From CAYLMG01 sp964464635 (GTDB taxonomy: Bacteria > Planctomycetota > Phycisphaerae > Sedimentisphaerales > Anaerobacaceae): 44,289 bases of DNA. Location of the stretch: contig CAYXGT010000012.1 of assembly GCA_964464635.1 (NCBI GenBank), positions 1 through 44,289 of the forward strand. The letters run 5' to 3'. Position numbers and translations under genes: made by a program. Below are positions 14,476 to 23,330 of the stretch, in pieces. Numbering within the stretch: the first letter of the stretch is position 1; every line of letters starts with the position of its first letter. The notes beneath the pieces were generated by a model, which was given only the letters and a program-made list of their open reading frames with translations, did not search any database and was not told the DNA's origin.

Positions 14476-16107
14476 ATGAACAAAAAATATTCAGCAGGAT
14501 TTTGCCTTTCGTTAGCTTTAATACTTCTTTGCTCATCTTATTGCTTAGCCGACAAAGCCGGCTGGGAAAGCAAAAAAACCGATTTGCGAATGGGCAACGG
14601 CTCTCGAATCACGAAAATTAGCTACCCAATAGGCTCAGAGCCTTTAATAAGAGCGGAAAAACAGCAAAAACACAAAAAAACTTTCCTTTCCAGAAAAAAT
14701 ATAAAAGACAACCTTCAAACAGCGAGTGAAAAATCCAAACTGCTGGACGGCCAGGCTATTTTTGCGAACATAGTGGAGTCACCTCCCATAGACGGTTTTG
14801 TTCCCTGGGTAACGATTGTCGCCACAGATGAAAGACTGGATATACTTGAACTCGATACCATACGTTCCACTTCTATCGAAGGCAACTTTTTCGTCTCGCA
14901 GCCGCAGGAAAACTACGCCATCGGAATATTCGATACAGGCGCAAGTACCCATGTTCTCAATAACAAAGCTGCAGATAAAACAGGCCTGCTTGATGCGGAT
15001 ATGCTAACAAGTAATCCAATTGAAATCAGAGGTGTCACCGGCTCCATTTACGCCTGGGTTAGCCATCCTTATGGCCTATATATTGACGGTCTCGGCGTAA
15101 TCGACCCCTGCGGCGTAATAAGCTCATTTTCCAATATGGTTGGCGAATATAATGTTTCAACTTCTGTCGGACCGTCGTATGCAACGGCTCTACAAACTGC
15201 AATCGGCTCGCCCCTTTCGGTTTTCTTCACAACCTATATAGACAACGAAAATCAGGTAACTGTGATTTCAGACGGCAACGAATTTACGGGCCCCAACCTC
15301 ATCTTCTACGACGAAGACTACACCGAATATGACCCGACAGTCCCGCATTTCGACAACATAATCCCTCTTGAGTTGAAACCCCTTGGTGCAGCCGCCATTC
15401 AGTATACACCCTCTTTAGAAAATCTTGACTTCCCTCCAATGGTACCATCAATAATAATCGGTAACCTTGCTCAAAGCTTATTCTTTGTACACAGCGCGGA
15501 CCTTTATGAAGGAAACTACTCCGCCCTGGACAAAGACCGCTTTATGCTCGATACCGGTGCACAGGTATCTGTCATCGGCTCACGTATCGCAACCAGGCTG
15601 CACCTCGAACCAAACTACCCCGAATTCACAGTCGAGATTTTAGACGTTACAGGCCAATCCACTACCGCAAACGGTTACACAATCGATAGCATTCAGATAC
15701 CTGCTTTCGGAGACTGGTTCATTGCGAATAACGTCCCCGTCATTCATCTTGATATAGATTCACCCGAAGGAGGAACACTTGACGGCATAATAGGTATGAA
15801 TCTTTTCACAGAATTTAATTTAATCATTAGAGGCGGAGGAATACCGCCCGAAATCGACCCTGTTCTCGAACTCGACCCAATCTACAGGTTAGCCGCCGAC
15901 ATTGCACCTGAAGGCGGAGACGGAATTGTCAACGAGCTCGACCTCCAGACATTTGTTAATGCCTGGCTCTCGGAAGGAACAATACCTCCTTCAGCAGGCT
16001 GGAATCCAAGAGCGGATTTCTACCCCGTCTCTTCACCCGATAATAAAATTGACTTTCGTGACTTCGCTGTCTTTGCACAGTACTGGCTGCAAACTGAACA
16101 ACAGTGA
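14476..16107 (+). CDS. Secreted protein with two retropepsin-like domains and a dockerin-like tail
   Basis: ATG 14476 (543 aa) is preferred over the longer frame from 14380 because it follows AGAGGTAA and begins a clear signal peptide (MNKKYSAGFCLSLALILLCS). Two aspartic-protease active-site motifs are visible: IFDTGASTHVLN (Asp about 153) and MLDTGAQVSVIG (Asp about 359). Each is followed by strand-rich sequence, the second ending in a GIIGMNLF segment typical of retropepsin folds. Retroviral-type proteases act as dimers with one DTG(A) per subunit; here both halves sit in one chain. Residues about 468-543 carry two Asp/Asn-rich loops with following helices (GGDGIVNELDLQTFVNAWL; NKIDFRDFAVFAQYWL), a dockerin-type I pattern common in Planctomycetes secreted proteins. 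Proteolytic activity is inferred from the motifs. Confidence 0.8.
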   Translation: MNKKYSAGFCLSLALILLCSSYCLADKAGWESKKTDLRMGNGSRITKISYPIGSEPLIRAEKQQKHKKTFLSRKNIKDNLQTASEKSKLLDGQAIFANIVESPPIDGFVPWVTIVATDERLDILELDTIRSTSIEGNFFVSQPQENYAIGIFDTGASTHVLNNKAADKTGLLDADMLTSNPIEIRGVTGSIYAWVSHPYGLYIDGLGVIDPCGVISSFSNMVGEYNVSTSVGPSYATALQTAIGSPLSVFFTTYIDNENQVTVISDGNEFTGPNLIFYDEDYTEYDPTVPHFDNIIPLELKPLGAAAIQYTPSLENLDFPPMVPSIIIGNLAQSLFFVHSADLYEGNYSALDKDRFMLDTGAQVSVIGSRIATRLHLEPNYPEFTVEILDVTGQSTTANGYTIDSIQIPAFGDWFIANNVPVIHLDIDSPEGGTLDGIIGMNLFTEFNLIIRGGGIPPEIDPVLELDPIYRLAADIAPEGGDGIVNELDLQTFVNAWLSEGTIPPSAGWNPRADFYPVSSPDNKIDFRDFAVFAQYWLQTEQQ

Positions 16108-16236
16108 TATATCACACTGGCAGCTTGTCTCTCTTCACTTAGAACAAGGCAATAATTCGGTTGACACATACACTCTTAATAAATATCATTCAAATCTGTT
16201 TTTTTACCTTTTCGAGCAGCTTCAAAGGATTTGAAT

Positions 16237-17625
16237 ATGTTCTCAGCCGAAACTTACATCGAGCGAAGAAACAGACTGAAAAAACAAATCGATTCAGGCC
16301 TGATACTTCTTCTCGGCAATGAAGAAAGCTCGATAAACTATCCCGACATTCACTACCCCTTCAGACAGGACAGCTCGTTTTTATATTTTTTCGGCCTGGA
16401 TTCTGCCGGCCTCGCAGCCGTAATCGATATCGACGCAGATAGCGTTACCGCTTTCGGCAATGACCTTACCGTCGATGAAATAGTCTGGACCGGTACCCAG
16501 CCGACCATAAACCAAAAAGCCGCTGCCGTCGGCGTCACTAAAACAGCTCCCCTCGCCGAGCTTGAAAAAATAATCCAAAAGGCGGTCAAACAAAACAAAA
16601 TCATACACTACCTGCCCCCCTACCGCGCCGAACATTTAATAACCCTTGAAAAGATTACCGGTATCCCGCATACGAAAGTTTCCCAAAATGCTTCACTGGA
16701 ATTGATAAAGGCTGTCGTTGCTCAACGCGAGAAAAAAACACCGCAGGAAATCGAACAGATAAAAACAGCCGTCGATATCTCCTGTCGTATGCAGACCGAG
16801 GCAATGAAAAATGCAAAGCCGGGAAAATACGAAAGAGAAATCGCAGCTCTTATGGAGCAAATCGCTCTTTCAGCCGGCGGCAGGCTTGCCTTTGCAACAA
16901 TATTTTCGATTCACGGCCAGACTCTGCATAACCCCTACTACAATAACATTATGAAAGAAGGGGACATCGCCGTCAACGATTCCGGTGCAGAATCGGCTCT
17001 GCACTACGCCTCCGACATCACAAGAACAATCCCCATCGGCGGAAAGTTCGACAGCCGCCAAAAAGATATTTACAATATCGTACTGAACGTGCAGACAAAA
17101 GCTATCGAAGCAATCAAGCCCGGCGTCGAATTCAGGGACATTCACCTGCTCGCCTGCAGAATCCTGGCTGAAGGCCTGAAAAATCTTGGCCTGATGAAAG
17201 GCGACTCCGCACAGGCTGTTAATGCAGGCGCCCACGCCCTGTTCTTTCAGTGCGGCCTGGGACATATGATGGGACTCGACGTACACGATATGGAAGGACT
17301 CGGAGAACAATACGTCGGCTACACCGAAAAAATTAAAAAAAGCACACAATTCGGCTTAAAATCGCTCAGGCTCGCCAAAAAACTTGAGCCCGGATTTGTC
17401 ATTACAATCGAACCCGGTATATATTTCATACCCGAGCTTATAGATATGTGGAAAGCTGAAAACAAATTCACTGATTTTATAAATTACAGCGAAGTCGAAA
17501 AATACAAAGACTTCGGCGGCATCAGACTCGAAGACAACATTCTTGTCACCGAAAACGGCTTTGAAAATCTAAGCAAACACATACCCAAAAAGGCCGACGA
17601 AGTTGAAGCTCTCGCTTCAAGCTGA
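16237..17625 (+). CDS. pepP: Xaa-Pro aminopeptidase (M24B)
   Basis: A metallopeptidase removing N-terminal residues next to proline. ATG 16237 (462 aa) has AAAGGA at 16224-16229 at good spacing; the TTG at 16231 is too close. The N-terminal aminopeptidase-P domain (about 1-130; YIERRNRLKKQIDSG, SSFLYFFGLD) precedes the creatinase/aminopeptidase ('pita-bread') domain. All five metal ligands are visible: Asp in VNDSGAE, Asp in ASDITRT, His in GLGHMMGLDVHD, Glu in TIEPGIYF and Glu in IRLEDNILV. The length is close to that of E. coli PepP (about 440 aa). The gene is convergent with the downstream symporter across two hairpins. Confidence 0.92.
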   Translation: MFSAETYIERRNRLKKQIDSGLILLLGNEESSINYPDIHYPFRQDSSFLYFFGLDSAGLAAVIDIDADSVTAFGNDLTVDEIVWTGTQPTINQKAAAVGVTKTAPLAELEKIIQKAVKQNKIIHYLPPYRAEHLITLEKITGIPHTKVSQNASLELIKAVVAQREKKTPQEIEQIKTAVDISCRMQTEAMKNAKPGKYEREIAALMEQIALSAGGRLAFATIFSIHGQTLHNPYYNNIMKEGDIAVNDSGAESALHYASDITRTIPIGGKFDSRQKDIYNIVLNVQTKAIEAIKPGVEFRDIHLLACRILAEGLKNLGLMKGDSAQAVNAGAHALFFQCGLGHMMGLDVHDMEGLGEQYVGYTEKIKKSTQFGLKSLRLAKKLEPGFVITIEPGIYFIPELIDMWKAENKFTDFINYSEVEKYKDFGGIRLEDNILVTENGFENLSKHIPKKADEVEALASS

Positions 17626-17629
17626 CGTA

Positions 17630-17673
17630 CCACGGGCTTGGCGCCCGTGGCTACACGGCCAGGATGGCCGTGT
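17630..17673. repeat. Tandem palindromes between convergent genes (likely bidirectional terminator)
   Basis: Two perfect hairpins lie side by side: CCACGGGC (17630-17637)/GCCCGTGG (17643-17650) and ACACGGCC (17653-17660)/GGCCGTGT (17666-17673), each with a five-base loop. They lie just after the pepP stop and just before the symporter stop, so they could end transcription from both sides, although U-tracts are missing. The first hairpin recurs at 28737-28757 and 28873-28891, so this is a dispersed repeat family. Confidence 0.7.
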
Positions 17674-17677
17674 TACC

Positions 17678-19480
17678 TTATACCGTTTTCTGCTCTAATC
17701 TGGTAACCTTGTCTTTATCATATGTCGCCAGGCTGACAATCACTAATGACGCAACCGATACTGTTATCGCCGGAAGTACCGCATCCATATCGGAGAAAAA
17801 TTCGGGCATACCTTTCATCCCTTTGAAAACCTCATTCCACAGAATCGTCGAAGAAACGCCTGCAATAATGGACGTAATAGCACCTGACTTTGTTACCCTC
17901 TTCCAGAACATCGCTGCTACGAGGCACGGTGTAATTGCCGCTCCGTAAATAGTATATGCCAGCATCGCCTTCTTGAAAAAGCCGGTACTTTCCGCAAACA
18001 TAAGAGAAACAAGGTAAGCGATGATACCGAAAACAATAACAAGAAATCTGCTGACAATCAAAACTTTTTTCTCATTCACGTTCGGATTAATATACTTCAT
18101 ATAAACGTCACGCATAAACGTCGTCGCAGGAACAAGCAGAAACGAATCAGCGGTCGATATAATAATCGCAACAACGGTTACCATAAACACAAGTCCCAAA
18201 GCCATCGGCATATAATGCCTTGCGGCATAAATCAGGATGTATTGGCCGTTAGCGGGGTCAGCCGTCATGCTCCCCGCTACCCACGCACAGGCTATTATCA
18301 AAAGCTCTATAACAATAGCTACCGCAACAAGAATATATGCCGCCTGCTTCGCTCCTTTTACATTTCTGCTCGAGAAAAATCTCTGGTACTGGTTCGCATC
18401 ACCCATCACGAGTAAAAATGTCGGCAGCAGCCAGTTGATATAATCAAGCGGCTTGAACGTCCCGAACAAATCCATATGATTAGGTTTGTCCCCCATCTCC
18501 GCAAACTTCTGCGCCATACCTGCAAAACCCCCTGCCTTATACAGCAAAACCGGAAAAGCTATCACAAGTGCAATAATTATCAATGACCCGTTATACGTAT
18601 CGCAGCTCGCCAGGCTCTTCATACCCGCTATCATCGTAAATATGATAATAAATATCGCCGCTATAACCGTAGCCTGCTGCGCGGTAAGCTTGGGATTAAC
18701 GAGTACAAGCTGGCCGCCGAGAGGCAATGATAAAACCTTAAAACGCTTTGAGCCTGTAATTTCATCACTCAAATCCGCCATCCCGTACTTCGCAAAATCC
18801 CCCTTTTTGATTAAAAGCATATTCTTGATACCCGACGCCTCTTCTTTTTGCTTAAGTATTTCTTCACGCGGTACTATCGCCACGCTGATGGCAACCGGTT
18901 TTTCCGACCACCTGTCATCTTTCTTCGGACTGAGACCAAGAATAGATACCCCTTTAAAATCTTTATCCGGCATAAAACGAACAAAACCCTTATTGATCTG
19001 CCTTAAAGTAATTTCGTCTCCTTCCTGTAATATCACCGCTTCCTTTTCTCCGCCGATAACTTCCAGTACCGCTCCGCCCGCATTGAACTGATAACTCACA
19101 ATCACCATATAGGCAATTATAAGCGAGACCACCGCAAGCATCCTCGCCGCCCCTCCGTATCTGGCACCGATAATCTCAGGCACGGTATAAACCTCATAGC
19201 CGCGCGCCCTGCCCGCAATCCGGGTCAATATCAGCATCCCGAACAGCGTGCCGACCGGTAGAAACATCGCATTAAGACCCGTTTTGTAAGTCTGCTCGGC
19301 AGCCCCTACAATCGAGCCCGTACCAATCCAGACCGCAAGCATCGTCAGAACCGTCACCCACGGCGACAACGTCCTGCCGGCTACCGCAAAATCGTCCCCC
19401 GTCTTGACCTGCCGGGATTTATAAACACCGACACCTACAAGAAAAAGTAAATACAAAAGAATAGCGACCAAATAAATCAT
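17678..19480 (-). CDS. Sodium:solute symporter (SSS family) with an inserted soluble domain
   Basis: A 600-aa inner-membrane transporter using a sodium gradient; substrate not predictable. SSS hallmarks include an N-terminal GDDFAVAGRTLSPWVTVLTM segment, the WIGTGSIVGAAEQTYKTGL region and a DANQYQRFFSSRNVKGAKQA segment. About 13 membrane spans are visible. Between spans 4 and 5 (residues about 144-265) there is a hydrophilic insert of about 120 aa not present in typical members. Part of it (EGDEITLRQINKGFVRFMPD, then KDFKGVSILGLS) resembles a cadherin-like/tandem-95 bacterial repeat, so an extracytoplasmic beta-sandwich may be inserted. Start ATG 19480 follows AGGGAAG. A possible 28-aa membrane microprotein is encoded 36 bases upstream. 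Confidence 0.85.
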   Translation of the reverse strand: MIYLVAILLYLLFLVGVGVYKSRQVKTGDDFAVAGRTLSPWVTVLTMLAVWIGTGSIVGAAEQTYKTGLNAMFLPVGTLFGMLILTRIAGRARGYEVYTVPEIIGARYGGAARMLAVVSLIIAYMVIVSYQFNAGGAVLEVIGGEKEAVILQEGDEITLRQINKGFVRFMPDKDFKGVSILGLSPKKDDRWSEKPVAISVAIVPREEILKQKEEASGIKNMLLIKKGDFAKYGMADLSDEITGSKRFKVLSLPLGGQLVLVNPKLTAQQATVIAAIFIIIFTMIAGMKSLASCDTYNGSLIIIALVIAFPVLLYKAGGFAGMAQKFAEMGDKPNHMDLFGTFKPLDYINWLLPTFLLVMGDANQYQRFFSSRNVKGAKQAAYILVAVAIVIELLIIACAWVAGSMTADPANGQYILIYAARHYMPMALGLVFMVTVVAIIISTADSFLLVPATTFMRDVYMKYINPNVNEKKVLIVSRFLVIVFGIIAYLVSLMFAESTGFFKKAMLAYTIYGAAITPCLVAAMFWKRVTKSGAITSIIAGVSSTILWNEVFKGMKGMPEFFSDMDAVLPAITVSVASLVIVSLATYDKDKVTRLEQKTV

Positions 19481-19516
19481 TTGTCTTCCCTGCCAATCAA
19501 TCCCTTTATATTATTC

Positions 19517-19603
19517 TTAAATCCTAAAATCCTTTCCTTTAATCTGTGCTAAAAAATAACAGATAATAACCACTGCAACAAGAAATAAAACGCCTGCCCA
19601 CAT
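19517..19603 (-). CDS. Candidate 28-aa membrane microprotein upstream of the symporter
   Basis: On the minus strand an ATG at 19603 opens a frame to TAA at 19517-19519 encoding MWAGVLFLVAVVIICYFLAQ followed by the basic tail IKGKDFRI. This is a single hydrophobic span with a positive C-terminal end. It sits 36 bases before the symporter start on the same strand. Some SSS transporters are known to have very small co-encoded membrane subunits. The ATG lies in the loop of a hairpin (arms 19592-19597 and 19606-19611), and no clear ribosome-binding site is visible, so the call is tentative. Confidence 0.4.
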   Translation of the reverse strand: MWAGVLFLVAVVIICYFLAQIKGKDFRI

Positions 19604-19651
19604 TAGCAGGCTCGAAAAAACCTTTTTTATGCCTTTGAATTAACAGACAGT

Positions 19652-19680
19652 TTGACATAATCAGTTTTTATCAATATCAT
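19652..19680 (+). promoter_or_regulatory. Sigma-70-type promoter for the Kdo transferase gene
   Basis: TTGACA (19652-19657), a 17-base spacer and TATCAT (19675-19680) lie 34 bases before the kdtA start. The -35 is perfect and the spacing is optimal. Confidence 0.65.
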
Positions 19681-19714
19681 TTACCGGCGACTTTATTTCT
19701 TTAAGAGAAATCTT

Positions 19715-21013
19715 ATGAGATTAATAATAGATTTTGCGTATCTGCTGGCGGCGATTGCAATAAGCCCGAAGGTCATTTATCGTATGCTAAGGCACAAACG
19801 TTATCGTGCCGGCTGGGCGAATCGTCTCGGCAAAATCGCCCGCAAAAATCCCGACAAAAAAGCCATCTGGATTCACGCCGTCAGCGTCGGCGAGGTAAAC
19901 GCCGCAAGAACCATCATCGACAGGCTAAAGCAGGATTTGCCCGACTATGAAATAGTAATCAGCACAACAACCGACACCGGCTTCGACAGAGCCAACAAAC
20001 TTTACGCAAGCGAGCTGGCCGTCTTTTATTTCCCCCTCGATTTCTCTGCCGTTATGCGGCGTGCTTTAAAAAATATAAAACCTGCAATCTGCCTGCTGAT
20101 GGAGCTCGAGGTCTGGCCGAACCTCGTCGATACCGCAAACCGCCTCAAAATACCCGTAGTCGTCGTTAACGGCCGCATTAGTGATAAAAGCTTTCCAAAA
20201 TATAAAATCATCAACCCAATAATGCGAAAAATATTTCGCCAGACAACTCTCATCCTCCCCCAAACCGAAGAATACGCAAAACGCTTCAAGGCTCTCGGCG
20301 CACCAAAAGACAAAGTAATCGTAACCGGCTCATTAAAGTACGACACAGCCCAAATCACGGATAAAATCGAAGGAGCAGACCGCCTTGCTGAAAAACTCAA
20401 CATAAAACAAAACCAGAGACTATGGGTCACCGGCGGAACCGGACCCGACGAAGAAGTGCTGCTGTTAAGAACTTATATGAAACTAATAGCCGATGATAAA
20501 TTCAAAGACCTGCGTCTAACTATAGTACCCCGCAAACCTGAAAGATTTAACGAAGTGGCGCAACTGATAATCCAGTTCGGCCTGCCCTTTATCCGTTACA
20601 GTCAAATCAAAGACAACCCAAATCCGCCGAAAACCGACAGCCGAACCGTTATACTCGGGGACACTATGGGGGACCTGAGAAAATTTTATTCGCTCGCAAC
20701 AATAATCTTTGTCGGCCGTTCACTCGTGCCTATGGGCGGCTCGGATATGGCCGAGGCCGCTGCACTGGGAAAATGCACAATCTTCGGCCCATATACGTTC
20801 AACTTTAACCAGACTGTCGATGCTTTGTTAGCAGATAAAGGCGCCATTCAGATAAAGGATGCTGACGAATTATTTAAAGCTTTGGAAAAATGTCTCTCAG
20901 ACAATGAACTGGCCCAAAATATCGCAAACAATGGCCGGGAGGTTATAAGAAAAAATCAGGGCGCTACTCAAAGAACAATCGAACAAATCAAAAAACTGCT
21001 GCTGAATAAATAA
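19715..21013 (+). CDS. kdtA/waaA: 3-deoxy-D-manno-octulosonic acid (Kdo) transferase
   Basis: Transfers Kdo from CMP-Kdo to lipid IVA at the cytoplasmic face of the inner membrane, an essential step of LPS core synthesis; its presence implies an LPS outer membrane. 432 aa, the normal family length. The N-terminus has a membrane anchor (about 1-20), then the typical WIHAVSVGEVNAA segment, the STTTDTGFDRA motif, MELEVWPNL, and the nucleotide-binding GGSDMAEAAALGKCTIFGPY region near the C-terminus. A strong promoter precedes it. It is not followed by other LPS genes here. Confidence 0.93.
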   Translation: MRLIIDFAYLLAAIAISPKVIYRMLRHKRYRAGWANRLGKIARKNPDKKAIWIHAVSVGEVNAARTIIDRLKQDLPDYEIVISTTTDTGFDRANKLYASELAVFYFPLDFSAVMRRALKNIKPAICLLMELEVWPNLVDTANRLKIPVVVVNGRISDKSFPKYKIINPIMRKIFRQTTLILPQTEEYAKRFKALGAPKDKVIVTGSLKYDTAQITDKIEGADRLAEKLNIKQNQRLWVTGGTGPDEEVLLLRTYMKLIADDKFKDLRLTIVPRKPERFNEVAQLIIQFGLPFIRYSQIKDNPNPPKTDSRTVILGDTMGDLRKFYSLATIIFVGRSLVPMGGSDMAEAAALGKCTIFGPYTFNFNQTVDALLADKGAIQIKDADELFKALEKCLSDNELAQNIANNGREVIRKNQGATQRTIEQIKKLLLNK

Positions 21014-21037
21014 TAACAACGGCTGCACTCAAAAACC

Positions 21038-23113
21038 TTAGTAGTGAATCTGAATCCTGCCGAAGAACATCCTGCCCGGCGTTTCATAACCTGTAAAATT
21101 GGTATAGTCTGATGCTGCCGGGCTTGTCTTATTCAAAACATCCGTCACACCTACCATAACCTCGCCGTCGCCCTGCAAAATCTTCCTGCTGACAGATAAA
21201 TCGAGACGATTAATCGTCTCCGTCTCGTTAAACGGACTGTATTGTGTATCACCTGTGCTCGTAATATCATAGGCTGTACTAAAAATTGTATTGCTGTAAT
21301 TTAAGTTAAAGACCCAATTCTTATCCACAAACCAGCGATACAACAGCCCTGTTTTATGCCTCGAAGGGTCAAATGACCTGATAATCTGACCGTGGTCGTC
21401 CAAATCCAGCTGATGGTATGTGTACCAGGCCGACAAAGTGCTGTTGTCATTAATATTTGTTTTCAGCTCAGCCTCTACGCCGTACAGATTCGCCCCCCCA
21501 TTACTTACAAAAGTACTCGTAGTGACAGGTACAGGACCAACCATTGTCACACTATTAACCACTCCCATCAGATGTTCCATCCTCTGATAAAAGGCGTCCA
21601 GCCGGAGTGTTACATCATCAGAAAATCTTCCAACGTAACCGGCTTCGAGCGAATATGTATTTTCATTGTTAAGTTTACTTCCAATACTGCCAACATTGAA
21701 TAATGTTGTGCCTAACATAGAATTATAAAGCGCTCTAACATTAAACTCACGAAGCGATGTGCTGCCCGCACGGAAGGACCTTCCAAATGCAAATCTTAAC
21801 ATATGTCTCTTTTGCGCATCCAGCGAATATAACGCCGCCACTCTCGCCGACCAGTCCGTTTGTGTCTTATTGAAACGGTCAATACGTCCCTGGGCCTCGA
21901 TAGTCAGCCTGTCGGAGACCTTGACTCTATCGACAGCATACATACCCGCCCAGTATTCGTCATAAGTGTCACTCGAAAAATAAGTTTCATCTATAGTGCT
22001 CGCATTGTCGCTTGTAATATGAATCCAGCGAAGATTACCGCCCAACGAGATATTGTGTGTATCATCAGGCTTAAAGCTAATCTGGCCTTCAAGGTCATTT
22101 TCATTATATGCATAGCGCCTTATCACATACGAATTATTAAACACGTTAAAATTGCCGAACCATTGTAAATATCCCTTCGTCTTCTCGTCAAAACTGTGGT
22201 CTAACCTCGCATACACTCTCGTAATACTTGTAAGAGCATTCTCCCGCGGATAATAACCCAGAAAATCCCGGTCCCCTATTTCAGAATCCGAATGAGCGGC
22301 GCCGAAAGACAGCTTGCTGGCATCGGAAATCTCATACCCGAAATCCGTGTCGAACTTATAGCTTCTGAAAAAATCATGAGCATCGGTAATTGTGGCATCT
22401 AATCCCAAAGAAGGATATTTATACATCATTCTGCCCGCACCTGCCTCGTCGGAACTCTCGATGTCCTCGTACCCTGCCGAGACTCGCCAGGAAAAGTTCT
22501 TATCGACTCCGCCGTAACGAAGATGCGTATAGCTGTCACCGAATTCAGTCATTGTCGTACTCGAAAAAACTCCCTGCACATCTTCTGGCTTTTTCGTAAT
22601 TATGTTAATAACGCCTGTATATGCGTTCGAGCCCCAAACAGCCCCGCCCGGCCCGCGGACAACCTCTATCCGGTCGATATCCTCAACCAGAACAGGCATC
22701 TCCATCCAGCCTGTGCCGAAAACAGGATCCAGCGTGGTCCTGCCGTTAATTAAAACAAGTGTCCTGTCTGAAACCGTGCTGAAAAGGCCCCTTACGCCCA
22801 CCATATACCTTGCCCGGTCAAGACGAACCACATCAACTCCAACTGTATATCGAAGAATATCCGGTATGTTCGTCAGACCGCTGTAATGAATATCTTCCGC
22901 AGTAATCACGCTAACCGGTACCGCAAGCTCATATATCGACTGCTCCTGCCGTGATGCGGTAACTATCGATATCTCCATCAGCTTCTCGATACTCAGCTCG
23001 AACAAATCGTTGACATCTTCAGAACTATCTTCCCCTGCCCTGCCTGAGCTGGGTAATAAAAAGACGGTAACCAGTATTACCAACATCATTCTCTCATAAA
23101 TTTTCTTACTCAT
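21038..23113 (-). CDS. TonB-dependent outer-membrane receptor
   Basis: 691 aa with a signal peptide (residues 1-26). A short acidic stretch (NDLFELSIEKLMEISIVTAS) contains the TonB-box-like region. The plug domain (about 50-180) shows the expected ISIVTASRQEQ, GVRGLFSTVSDRTLVLINGR, IEVVRGPGGAVWGSNAYTGV and INIITKKP segments. The rest is a beta-barrel of alternating aromatic strands ending in aromatic FFGRIQIHY, the usual last strand. Such receptors import siderophores, vitamins or oligosaccharides; the substrate is not predictable and no adjacent transport genes are present. Confidence 0.92.
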   Translation of the reverse strand: MSKKIYERMMLVILVTVFLLPSSGRAGEDSSEDVNDLFELSIEKLMEISIVTASRQEQSIYELAVPVSVITAEDIHYSGLTNIPDILRYTVGVDVVRLDRARYMVGVRGLFSTVSDRTLVLINGRTTLDPVFGTGWMEMPVLVEDIDRIEVVRGPGGAVWGSNAYTGVINIITKKPEDVQGVFSSTTMTEFGDSYTHLRYGGVDKNFSWRVSAGYEDIESSDEAGAGRMMYKYPSLGLDATITDAHDFFRSYKFDTDFGYEISDASKLSFGAAHSDSEIGDRDFLGYYPRENALTSITRVYARLDHSFDEKTKGYLQWFGNFNVFNNSYVIRRYAYNENDLEGQISFKPDDTHNISLGGNLRWIHITSDNASTIDETYFSSDTYDEYWAGMYAVDRVKVSDRLTIEAQGRIDRFNKTQTDWSARVAALYSLDAQKRHMLRFAFGRSFRAGSTSLREFNVRALYNSMLGTTLFNVGSIGSKLNNENTYSLEAGYVGRFSDDVTLRLDAFYQRMEHLMGVVNSVTMVGPVPVTTSTFVSNGGANLYGVEAELKTNINDNSTLSAWYTYHQLDLDDHGQIIRSFDPSRHKTGLLYRWFVDKNWVFNLNYSNTIFSTAYDITSTGDTQYSPFNETETINRLDLSVSRKILQGDGEVMVGVTDVLNKTSPAASDYTNFTGYETPGRMFFGRIQIHY

Positions 23114-23330
23114 ACGTCAACTTCCTTACTTAGGGTATGGTAATTTCCTATGACCTTCTTAAAAACTCCAAACATTGATAAAAATCGTCATAAAATAAGT
23201 GCTAATTAACCTGTAAAAAAAAAGTGCTTTTTATCCCCCGCTTCAGAAAATACCCGTTTGTCGAAATAATATGGGACTTTTACTAAATAATGAATAATGA
23301 AATGCTCTTAAAGAAGCAGATTAGCCCGGT

